Shown here piece after piece: positions 58,105 to 64,000 of a stretch of DNA of 64,000 nucleotides. Numbering within the stretch: the stretch's first letter is position 1; the number at the start of each line of letters is the position of its first letter. This DNA comes from Pelomonas dachongensis (GTDB taxonomy: Bacteria > Pseudomonadota > Gammaproteobacteria > Burkholderiales > Burkholderiaceae_C). Position numbers and translations under genes: made by a program. The DNA is taken from assembly GCF_043555865.1 (NCBI RefSeq), contig NZ_JBIGHY010000001.1, positions 744,001 through 808,000 of the forward strand. The letters run 5' to 3'. Under the pieces are notes generated by a model, which was not told the DNA's origin, did not search any database, and worked only from the letters and a program-made list of their open reading frames with translations.

Positions 58105-58434
58105 ATGGAAACCAAAGCAATCGTTCGCGGCGTCCGCCTGTCCTGCGATAAGGGCCGCCTGGTGGCGGACCTGATCCGCGGCAAGAAGGTGGATCACGCC
58201 CTCAACATCCTGGCCTTCACCCAGAAGAAGGCGGCCGTGATCATCAAGAAGGCGCTGGAAAGCGCCATCGCCAACGCCGAGCACAACGACGGCGCTGACA
58301 TTGATGAACTCAAGGTCACCTCGATCTACGTCGAACAGGGTGCCACGCTGAAGCGCTTCTCGGCTCGTGCCAAGGGCCGCGGCAACCGCATCAGCAAGCC
58401 CACCTGCCACATTTTTGTGGCCGTCGGCAACTAA
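58105..58434 (+). CDS. rplV: 50S ribosomal protein L22
   Basis: 109 aa from the ATG at 58105 (METKAIVRGVRLSCDKGRLVADLIRGK), which has aagga at the best spacing. An in-frame ATG at 58096 would add three residues (MAT). Its beta-hairpin lines the exit tunnel. Complete. Confidence 0.96.
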   Translation: METKAIVRGVRLSCDKGRLVADLIRGKKVDHALNILAFTQKKAAVIIKKALESAIANAEHNDGADIDELKVTSIYVEQGATLKRFSARAKGRGNRISKPTCHIFVAVGN

Positions 58435-58448
58435 GGCGCAAGAAGACT

Positions 58449-59309
58449 ATGGGACAGAAAATCCATCCGGTTGGCTTCCGCCTGCCTGTCACCCGTAACT
58501 GGGCTTCGCGCTGGTATGCGAACAACCAGAACTTCGCCACGATGCTGGCCGAAGACCTGAAGGTTCGTGATTACCTGAAGCTGAAGCTCAAGAATGCCGC
58601 CGTCTCGCGCATCCTGATCGAGCGTCCCGCCAAGAACGCCCGCATCACGATTTTCTCGGCTCGTCCGGGCGTCGTGATTGGCAAGAAGGGTGAAGACATT
58701 GAAGCGCTGAAGGCTGAGCTGACCAAGCGTCTGGGCGTGCCCGTCGCCGTCAACATCGAAGAAGTGCGCAAGCCTGAAGTCGATGCCCAGCTGATCGCTG
58801 ACTCGATCACCCAGCAGCTCGAAAAGCGCATCATGTTCCGCCGCGCCATGAAGCGCGCGATGCAGAACGCGATGCGTCTGGGTGCCCAGGGCATCAAGAT
58901 CATGAGCGCCGGTCGTCTGAACGGCATCGAAATCGCTCGTACCGAGTGGTATCGCGAAGGTCGTGTGCCCCTGCACACCCTGAAGGCCGACATCGACTAT
59001 GGCTTCTCGGAAGCTAAGACCACCTACGGCGTCATCGGCGTCAAGGTCTGGGTCTACCGCGGTGACCGTCTCGCCAATGGTGAGGCTCCGGTCATCAACA
59101 CCCCCGCAGGCGCCGAAGACGATCGTCGCCCGCGCCGTAACGCGCGCCCTGGCGCTCCCGGTGGCCGTGGCCGCCCGGGTGGCGACCGTGGCCCGCGTGA
59201 CGGAGCAGACCAGCCCGCTGCCGCCGCCCCCACGGGTGACGCAGCCAAGCCCGCCGCGAAGCGTGTAGTCCGCAAGGCTCCCGCCGCCGGTGAGGCCAAA
59301 GGAGAATAA
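58449..59309 (+). CDS. rpsC: 30S ribosomal protein S3
   Basis: 286 aa. mRNA-entry protein; KH domain with VVIGKKGEDIEALK near residue 76. The last 55 or so residues form an Arg/Gly/Pro/Ala-rich tail (DDRRPRRNARPGAPGGRGRPG...) not found in the 233-aa E. coli protein; such tails are known in Burkholderiales. Confidence 0.98.
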   Translation: MGQKIHPVGFRLPVTRNWASRWYANNQNFATMLAEDLKVRDYLKLKLKNAAVSRILIERPAKNARITIFSARPGVVIGKKGEDIEALKAELTKRLGVPVAVNIEEVRKPEVDAQLIADSITQQLEKRIMFRRAMKRAMQNAMRLGAQGIKIMSAGRLNGIEIARTEWYREGRVPLHTLKADIDYGFSEAKTTYGVIGVKVWVYRGDRLANGEAPVINTPAGAEDDRRPRRNARPGAPGGRGRPGGDRGPRDGADQPAAAAPTGDAAKPAAKRVVRKAPAAGEAKGE

Positions 59310-59311
59310 GC

Positions 59312-59728
59312 ATGCTGCAACCTAATCGTCGCAAGTACCGCAAGGAGCAGAAGGGCCGCAACACCGGTGTTGCGACCCGCGGCGCCGCGGTGTCTTTCGG
59401 TGACTTCGGCCTGAAGGCCACGGAACGCGGCCGTCTGACGGCCCGTCAGATCGAGGCGGCTCGCCGCGCGATCTCGCGCCACATCAAGCGTGGCGGCCGG
59501 ATCTTCATCCGCATCTTCCCGGACAAGCCCATCTCGCAAAAGCCCGCCGAAGTCCGGATGGGTAACGGCAAGGGCAACCCGGAGTACTACGTGGCTGAGA
59601 TTCAGCCCGGCAAGGTGCTCTACGAGATCAACGGCGTGCCGGAAGTGCTGGCCCGCGAAGCGTTCACGCTGGCTGCTGCCAAGCTGCCGCTGCGTTGCAC
59701 CTTCGTGGCTCGCCAGGTCGGCACCTGA
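59312..59728 (+). CDS. rplP: 50S ribosomal protein L16
   Basis: 138 aa (MLQPNRRKYRKEQKGRNTGVATRG). Binds near the A-site tRNA. The loop Arg (FIRIFPDKPISQKPAEVRMGNGKG) that is hydroxylated in E. coli by the JmjC enzyme RoxA/YcfD is in its expected place. Confidence 0.99.
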   Translation: MLQPNRRKYRKEQKGRNTGVATRGAAVSFGDFGLKATERGRLTARQIEAARRAISRHIKRGGRIFIRIFPDKPISQKPAEVRMGNGKGNPEYYVAEIQPGKVLYEINGVPEVLAREAFTLAAAKLPLRCTFVARQVGT

Positions 59729-59738
59729 GGAAGACACC

Positions 59739-59942
59739 ATGACGAAAGCAACTGAACTTCGCACCAAGGACGTCGCTGCCCTCGAAAAGGAAGTGACCGA
59801 CTTGCTGAAGGCCCACTTCGGCCTGCGCATGCAAAAGGCCACCCAGCAGCTGACCAACCACAGCCAGCTGGGCAAGACCCGCCGCGACATCGCGCGTGCC
59901 AAGACCGTCCTGGCACAAAAGAAGAAGGAGGCCACGAAATGA
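59739..59942 (+). CDS. rpmC: 50S ribosomal protein L29
   Basis: 67 aa (MTKATELRTKDVAALEKEVTDLLKAHFGLRMQKATQQL). Two-helix protein at the tunnel exit. Ends in an ATGA overlap with rpsQ. Confidence 0.98.
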   Translation: MTKATELRTKDVAALEKEVTDLLKAHFGLRMQKATQQLTNHSQLGKTRRDIARAKTVLAQKKKEATK

Positions 59943-60208
59943 CTGAGGCCCAAGTGAAGAACACCCGCACCCTGGTGGGGCGCGTGGTCAGCGACAAGCG
60001 CGCCAAGACAATCACCGTCCTGGTCGAGCGTCGCGCCAAGCATGAGCTCTACGGCAAGATCGTGGCACGCTCGCGCAAGTACCACGCCCACGACGAAAAG
60101 GGCGAGTACAAGATGGGCGATGTGGTCGAGATCGCCGAAGGCCGTCCGATCTCCAAGACCAAGAGCTGGGTCGTGACCCGCCTGGTCCAGAAGGCCGAAA
60201 CCGTCTGA
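59939..60208 (+). CDS. rpsQ: 30S ribosomal protein S17
   Basis: 89 aa (MTEAQVKNTRTLVGRVVSDKRAKTITVLVERR). Early 16S rRNA binder. It is the last gene of this transcript, closed by a terminator at 60236, so the usual direct link to rplN is missing. Confidence 0.98.
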   Translation: MTEAQVKNTRTLVGRVVSDKRAKTITVLVERRAKHELYGKIVARSRKYHAHDEKGEYKMGDVVEIAEGRPISKTKSWVVTRLVQKAETV

Positions 60209-60235
60209 ATCACTTCGGCGGCATAACCGCCGGAC

Positions 60236-60271
60236 AAGCCGGTGCACCAGGAAACTGGTGCCCGGCTTTTT
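60236..60271 (+). terminator. Rho-independent terminator after rpsQ
   Basis: AAGCCGG pairs with CCGGCTT, and GCACCAG-GAAA-CTGGTGC forms the inner stem, followed by five T. It lies inside the leader of the peroxiredoxin gene. Confidence 0.85.
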
Positions 60272-60296
60272 CTATTTCAAACCCACGGAGAGACGC

Positions 60297-60806
60297 ATGA
60301 TCAAAGTAGGCGACAAGCTGCCGGCCGGCAGCCTGCAGGAATTCATCGAAGTCGAGGGCGAAGGCTGCTCGCTGGGGCCCAACAGCTTCGACATCGAGAA
60401 GGCGACGGCCGGCAAGACCGTGGCCATCTTCGCGCTTCCGGGTGCGTTCACGCCGACCTGCTCGGCCCAGCACGTGCCGGGCTATGTGGCCCAGGCTGAT
60501 GAGCTGAAGGCGGCGGGCGTCGACGAAATCTGGTGTGTGTCGGTCAACGATGCCTTCGTCATGGGCGCCTGGGGCCGCGACCAGAAGACTGCCGGCAAGG
60601 TCCGCATGATGGCCGACGGCAGTGCGGCGTTCACACAGGCGGTGGGCTTGGTGTTCGACCTGACCGCCAAGGGCTTCGGCGTGCGCTCGCAACGGTACTC
60701 CATGCTCGTCAAAGACGGCGTGGTCAAGGCCCTGAATGTCGAGGCGCCCGGCAAGTTCGAAGTCAGCGACGCTGCCACGTTGCTGAGCCAGGCCAAGGCC
60801 GCCTGA
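60297..60806 (+). CDS. Peroxiredoxin, Prx5 type
   Basis: 169 aa from the ATG at 60297 (ggagag upstream). Thiol peroxidase with peroxidatic Cys55 in PGAFTPTCSAQHVPGY; the motif WCVSVNDAFVMGAWG follows. It reduces hydrogen or alkyl peroxides at the expense of glutathione or thioredoxin. Unusual place: between rpsQ and rplN, where most bacteria have nothing. It has its own leader and is followed by a separate promoter. Confidence 0.93.
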   Translation: MIKVGDKLPAGSLQEFIEVEGEGCSLGPNSFDIEKATAGKTVAIFALPGAFTPTCSAQHVPGYVAQADELKAAGVDEIWCVSVNDAFVMGAWGRDQKTAGKVRMMADGSAAFTQAVGLVFDLTAKGFGVRSQRYSMLVKDGVVKALNVEAPGKFEVSDAATLLSQAKAA

Positions 60807-60817
60807 GTGCTTGAGCG

Positions 60818-60841
60818 AGAGGCCGGCGTGCCCGCCTCTCA
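60818..60841. terminator. Hairpin behind the peroxiredoxin gene
   Basis: GAGAGGC (60818-60824) pairs with GCCTCTC (60835-60841). It is followed by A rather than T on the plus strand, so termination of the peroxiredoxin transcript is uncertain. Confidence 0.4.
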
Positions 60842-60861
60842 AAAAACTTCTGCGACAGGCA

Positions 60862-60891
60862 TTGACGCCCCGAGGGTTCTCACTGCATAAT
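60862..60891 (+). promoter_or_regulatory. Promoter of the spc operon (rplN)
   Basis: TTGACG (60862-60867), an 18-base spacer and CATAAT (60886-60891, preceded by TG). It leaves a leader of about 170 bases before rplN in which I see no gene. Confidence 0.75.
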
Positions 60892-61069
60892 GCGCAGCTT
60901 CGCCGAACGTCAGGCCCGCAGGCACCCTCGCTTGCAACTGCCTGGCTTCGGATCCGCCCTCAACCGTCGGGCAGTGCAGGTGAAAGCCAAGCTGACTGAT
61001 TTACGGGCCCAAGACTGACCGACGCGTCGCGCTGTAAGGCGGGCAACTCGGGGCAAGTTGGGGACAGAC

Positions 61070-61438
61070 ATGATCCAAATGCAATCGCGGCTTGATGTCG
61101 CGGACAACACTGGCGCCAAGTCCGTTCAGTGCATCAAGGTGCTGGGCGGCTCCAAGCGCCGCTATGCGCACATTGGCGACATCATCAAGGTCAGCATCAA
61201 AGAAGCTGCCCCGCGTGGTCGCGTGAAGAAGGGCGAGGTCTACAGCGCCGTGGTGGTTCGCACCGCCAAGGGCGTGCGCCGCCAAGACGGCTCGCTCGTC
61301 AAGTTCGACGGCAATGCCGCCGTGCTGCTCAATGCCAAGCTGGAGCCGATCGGCACCCGCATCTTCGGCCCGGTCACGCGTGAACTGCGTACCGAGCGCT
61401 TCATGAAGATCGTGTCGCTGGCGCCCGAGGTGCTTTGA
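61070..61438 (+). CDS. rplN: 50S ribosomal protein L14
   Basis: 122 aa from the ATG at 61070 (MIQMQSRLDVADNTGAKSVQCIKVLGGSKRRYA). Forms bridges to the 30S subunit. First gene of the spc operon. Confidence 0.98.
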   Translation: MIQMQSRLDVADNTGAKSVQCIKVLGGSKRRYAHIGDIIKVSIKEAAPRGRVKKGEVYSAVVVRTAKGVRRQDGSLVKFDGNAAVLLNAKLEPIGTRIFGPVTRELRTERFMKIVSLAPEVL

Positions 61439-61461
61439 GCCCCCACTGTCTGAGGTAAGCC

Positions 61462-61776
61462 ATGAACAAGATCCGTACCGGCGACCAGGTCATCGTGTTG
61501 ACCGGCCGCGACAAGGGCAAGCGCGGCACCGTGTCCGCTCGCACCGATGCCGACCACGTGGTGGTTGACGGCGTCAATGTCGTCAAGAAGCACGTCAAGC
61601 CCAACCCCATGAAGGGCACCACCGGCGGCGTCGTCGACAAGACCATGCCCATCCATCAATCCAACGTGGCGATCTTCAACGCCGCTTCCGGCAAGGCCGA
61701 TCGCGTGGGCGTCAAGCTCGTCGACGGCAAGCGGGTGCGCGTGTTCAAGTCGACCGGCGAAGAGATCAAGGCTTAA
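61462..61776 (+). CDS. rplX: 50S ribosomal protein L24
   Basis: 104 aa with an N-terminal KOW motif (IRTGDQVIVLTGRDKGKRGTV). Assembly initiator of the 50S subunit. Follows rplN by 23 bases with gaggtaa-type ribosome binding site. Confidence 0.98.
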   Translation: MNKIRTGDQVIVLTGRDKGKRGTVSARTDADHVVVDGVNVVKKHVKPNPMKGTTGGVVDKTMPIHQSNVAIFNAASGKADRVGVKLVDGKRVRVFKSTGEEIKA

Positions 61777-61786
61777 GGGGTTCAAT

Positions 61787-62326
61787 ATGGCTCGTCTTCA
61801 AGCGCATTACCGCGAAAAAATCGTGCCCGGCCTGGTCGAGAAGTTCGGCTACAAGTCGGTCATGGAGGTGCCCCGCATCACCAAGATCACGCTCAACATG
61901 GGTGTGAGCGAGGCTGTGGCCGACAAGAAGGTCATGGACCATGCTGTGGGTGACCTGACCAAGATCGCCGGCCAGAAGCCCGTTGTCACGAAGTCGAAGA
62001 AGGCGATTGCCGGCTTCAAGATCCGTGACAACGTGCCCATCGGTGCGATGGTCACACTGCGTGGCGTCCAGATGTATGAATTCCTGGACCGCTTCGTGAC
62101 GATCGCGCTGCCGCGCGTTCGCGACTTCCGGGGTATCTCCGGTCGGTCGTTCGATGGTCGTGGCAACTACAACATCGGCGTCAAAGAGCAAATCATCTTC
62201 CCCGAAATCGAGTACGACAAGGTGGATGCTCTGCGTGGTCTGAACATCAGCATCACGACGACTGCCAAGACGGACGACGAGGCCAAGGCTCTGCTGGCTG
62301 CGTTCAAGTTTCCGTTCAAGAACTGA
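61787..62326 (+). CDS. rplE: 50S ribosomal protein L5
   Basis: 179 aa (MARLQAHYREKIVPGLVEKFGYKSVMEVPRI). Binds 5S rRNA and touches P-site tRNA. Complete, with AGQKPVVTKSKKAIAGFKIRD and the C-terminal block intact. Confidence 0.99.
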   Translation: MARLQAHYREKIVPGLVEKFGYKSVMEVPRITKITLNMGVSEAVADKKVMDHAVGDLTKIAGQKPVVTKSKKAIAGFKIRDNVPIGAMVTLRGVQMYEFLDRFVTIALPRVRDFRGISGRSFDGRGNYNIGVKEQIIFPEIEYDKVDALRGLNISITTTAKTDDEAKALLAAFKFPFKN

Positions 62327-62334
62327 GGTGAATC

Positions 62335-62640
62335 GTGGCAAAACTCTCGATCAAACAACGTGAGCTGAAGCGCGAGGCGCTGGTCGCCAAGTTCGCCAAG
62401 AAGTACGCGGAATTGAAGGCCATCATCGACGACAGCAAGAAGTCCGAAGAAGAGCGCTACGCCGCTCGTCTCGAACTGCAAAAGCTGCCCCGCAATGCGT
62501 ACCCCACTCGCCTGCGCAATCGCTGCGAGCTGACGGGTCGCCCACGCGGCACCTTCCGCAAGTTCGGCCTGGCCCGTAACAAGATTCGTGAACTGGCCTT
62601 CAAGGGCGACATCCCCGGTGTCGTCAAGGCCAGCTGGTAA
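62335..62640 (+). CDS. rpsN: 30S ribosomal protein S14
   Basis: 101 aa with a GTG start behind gaggtg. It is the long, zinc-independent form (no CxxC pairs), with the typical end RNRCELTGRPRGTFRKFGLARNKIRELAFKGDIPGVVKASW. Confidence 0.98.
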   Translation: MAKLSIKQRELKREALVAKFAKKYAELKAIIDDSKKSEEERYAARLELQKLPRNAYPTRLRNRCELTGRPRGTFRKFGLARNKIRELAFKGDIPGVVKASW

Positions 62641-62663
62641 TCGGCCGATAGGAGTAATCGCAA

Positions 62664-63059
62664 ATGAGCATGAGTGATCCCATCGCCGATATGCTGACCC
62701 GCATTCGCAACGCGCAGCTCGTCGAGAAGACGAACGTTGTGATGCCGTCGTCCAAGCTGAAGGTGGCGATTGCCAAGGTCCTGAAGGACGAAGGCTACAT
62801 CGACGACTTCGCCGTTCGCGGCGAGGCGGCTCGCCCTGAGCTGGAAATTTCGCTGAAGTACTACGCTGGCCGTCCGGTCATCGAGCGTATCGAACGCGTC
62901 AGCCGTCCCGGCCTGCGCATCTACAAGGGCCGCCACGACATTCCCCAGGTCATGAATGGTCTGGGCGTGGCGATCGTCACGACGCCGCAAGGCGTCATGA
63001 CCGACCGCAAGGCGCGCGCTGCCGGTATCGGCGGCGAAGTGCTCTGCTACGTCGCCTAA
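62664..63059 (+). CDS. rpsH: 30S ribosomal protein S8
   Basis: 131 aa (MSMSDPIADMLTRIRNAQLVEKTNVVMPSSKLKVAI). Binds central 16S rRNA and, in E. coli, represses the spc operon at the rplE start. An ATG at 62670 is an alternative start. Confidence 0.98.
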   Translation: MSMSDPIADMLTRIRNAQLVEKTNVVMPSSKLKVAIAKVLKDEGYIDDFAVRGEAARPELEISLKYYAGRPVIERIERVSRPGLRIYKGRHDIPQVMNGLGVAIVTTPQGVMTDRKARAAGIGGEVLCYVA

Positions 63060-63077
63060 GCGAAGGAGTAGGAAACA

Positions 63078-63611
63078 ATGTCCCGCGTTGGAAAAATGCC
63101 GGTCAACGTCCCGCAAGGCGTGGATGTGACCGTGTCCGCTGAGACGATCAGCGTTAAGGGCTCGCTCGGTACGCTGGTGCGTCCGGCGAACAAGCTCGTG
63201 GATGTCAAGAACGAAGCAGGCAAGCTGAGCTTCGTGCCCGCCAACGAATCGGCCGAAGCCGACGCGATGAGCGGCACGATGCGTGCGCTGGTGGCCAACA
63301 TGGTCAACGGTGTCAGCAAGGGCTTCGAGAAGAAGCTGAACCTGGTCGGCGTGGGTTTTCGCGCCCAGGCCCAGGGTCAGAAGCTCAACCTGCAGATCGG
63401 TTTCTCTCACCCCGTGGTGAAGGACATGCCGGCCGGTATCAAGGTCGAGTGCCCCACCCAGACGGAAATCCTCATCAAGGGCGCTGATCGCCAGGTCGTC
63501 GGCCAGATCGCCGCCGAAGTGCGTGCCTTCCGCCCGCCCGAGCCATACAAGGGCAAGGGCATCCGTTACTCGGATGAGAAGGTCTCCATCAAAGAGACCA
63601 AGAAGAAGTAA
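63078..63611 (+). CDS. rplF: 50S ribosomal protein L6
   Basis: 177 aa (MSRVGKMPVNVPQGVDVTVSAETISVKGSLG). Lies near the sarcin-ricin loop. Conserved C-terminus EVRAFRPPEPYKGKGIRYSDE. Confidence 0.99.
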   Translation: MSRVGKMPVNVPQGVDVTVSAETISVKGSLGTLVRPANKLVDVKNEAGKLSFVPANESAEADAMSGTMRALVANMVNGVSKGFEKKLNLVGVGFRAQAQGQKLNLQIGFSHPVVKDMPAGIKVECPTQTEILIKGADRQVVGQIAAEVRAFRPPEPYKGKGIRYSDEKVSIKETKKK

Positions 63612-63622
63612 GGAGCAGCGCC

Positions 63623-63988
63623 ATGATGACCAAGAAAGAACAACGCCTGCGTCGTTCGCGCCAGACCCGCGCTCGCATTGCGATCCAGCGCGTGGCCCGT
63701 CTGACGGTGTTCCGCTCCAACCTGCACATCTACGCTCAAGTCGTCTCGGAAGATGGCGGCAAGGTGCTGGCTGCGGCCTCGACGGCAGAGAAGTCGGTCC
63801 GCGAACAGCTGAATGGCCAAGGCAAGGGCGGCAACGTCGCTGCGGCCTCGCTGATCGGCAAGCTGATCGCCGAGAAGGCCAAGGCTGCCGGTGTCGAGAA
63901 GGTCGCTTTCGACCGCGCAGGCTTCGCCTACCACGGCCGTGTCAAGGCACTGGCCGAAGCAGCCCGCGAAGCCGGTCTGCAGTTCTGA
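63623..63988 (+). CDS. rplR: 50S ribosomal protein L18
   Basis: 121 aa (MMTKKEQRLRRSRQTRARIA); a second ATG at 63626 is equally plausible. Binds 5S rRNA together with L5. rpsE is expected right after the window edge. Confidence 0.98.
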   Translation: MMTKKEQRLRRSRQTRARIAIQRVARLTVFRSNLHIYAQVVSEDGGKVLAAASTAEKSVREQLNGQGKGGNVAAASLIGKLIAEKAKAAGVEKVAFDRAGFAYHGRVKALAEAAREAGLQF

Positions 63989-64000
63989 CGCATAGGAATA

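Overview
The window looks like a chromosomal segment of a GC-rich betaproteobacterium of the order Burkholderiales, probably near the Rubrivivax/Roseateles/Mitsuaria group. This rests on the S10/str/rpo gene content and protein sequences, two identical tuf genes, a PEP-CTERM secreted protein, Burkholderiales-style promoters and dense GC-rich genes. The taxon is an inference; no marker was searched.

Region 1 (1-13.2 kb) is accessory. It holds the 3' part of a uvrA-type gene, two tiny membrane proteins in front of a TerC-family gene, a secreted S9 peptidase, a PEP-CTERM choice-of-anchor I protein, a large-subunit catalase (KatE type), and a two-gene radical-SAM/DUF4130 DNA repair cassette with a perfect LexA-type SOS box immediately upstream.

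Region 2 (13.2-25.2 kb) is an N-acetylglucosamine/chitin operon of ten tightly packed genes: GlcNAc kinase (BadF/BcrA family), GntR/HutC regulator, nagA, SIS-type deaminase, nagZ, AmpG-like MFS transporter, GH16, GH18 chitinase, nagX-like membrane protein and DUF6445. Most neighbours overlap by 1-4 bases. A TPR+GAF-like gene is divergent from it. The route inferred is: extracellular or periplasmic hydrolysis by GH18 (and GH16), import by TonB receptors and inner-membrane carriers, cytoplasmic cleavage by NagZ, phosphorylation, then NagA and the deaminase to fructose-6-phosphate.

Region 3 (25.2-35.3 kb) carries cadR/cadA (metal efflux), then two TonB-dependent receptors (870 and 936 aa) flanking a cupin-like JmjC-type protein. 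The two receptor promoters share a gap-free conserved block with two 17-bp direct-repeat sites (TGG-N8-TGG) at the same 32-bp spacing. The same motif sits at the nag operon and TPR promoters, so one regulon probably links them.

Region 4 (35.4-64 kb) is core translation and transcription: tRNA-Tyr/Gly/Thr, tuf, tRNA-Trp, secE, nusG, rplKAJL, rpoBC; then a lone PIN-domain gene; then rpsL, rpsG, fusA, tuf, rpsJ; rplC-D-W-B, rpsS, rplV, rpsC, rplP, rpmC, rpsQ; a peroxiredoxin gene; and rplN-X-E, rpsN, rpsH, rplF, rplR. Two breaks in the usual S10-spc continuity stand out: a strong terminator plus a new promoter between rpsJ and rplC, and a terminator, a peroxiredoxin gene and a new promoter between rpsQ and rplN.

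The best candidates for new biology are the TGG-N8-TGG regulon with its TPR-GAF member, the two putative Fe(II)-dependent oxygenase-like proteins (DUF6445 and cupin-like) tied to glycan uptake, and the SOS-linked radical-SAM/DUF4130 pair.
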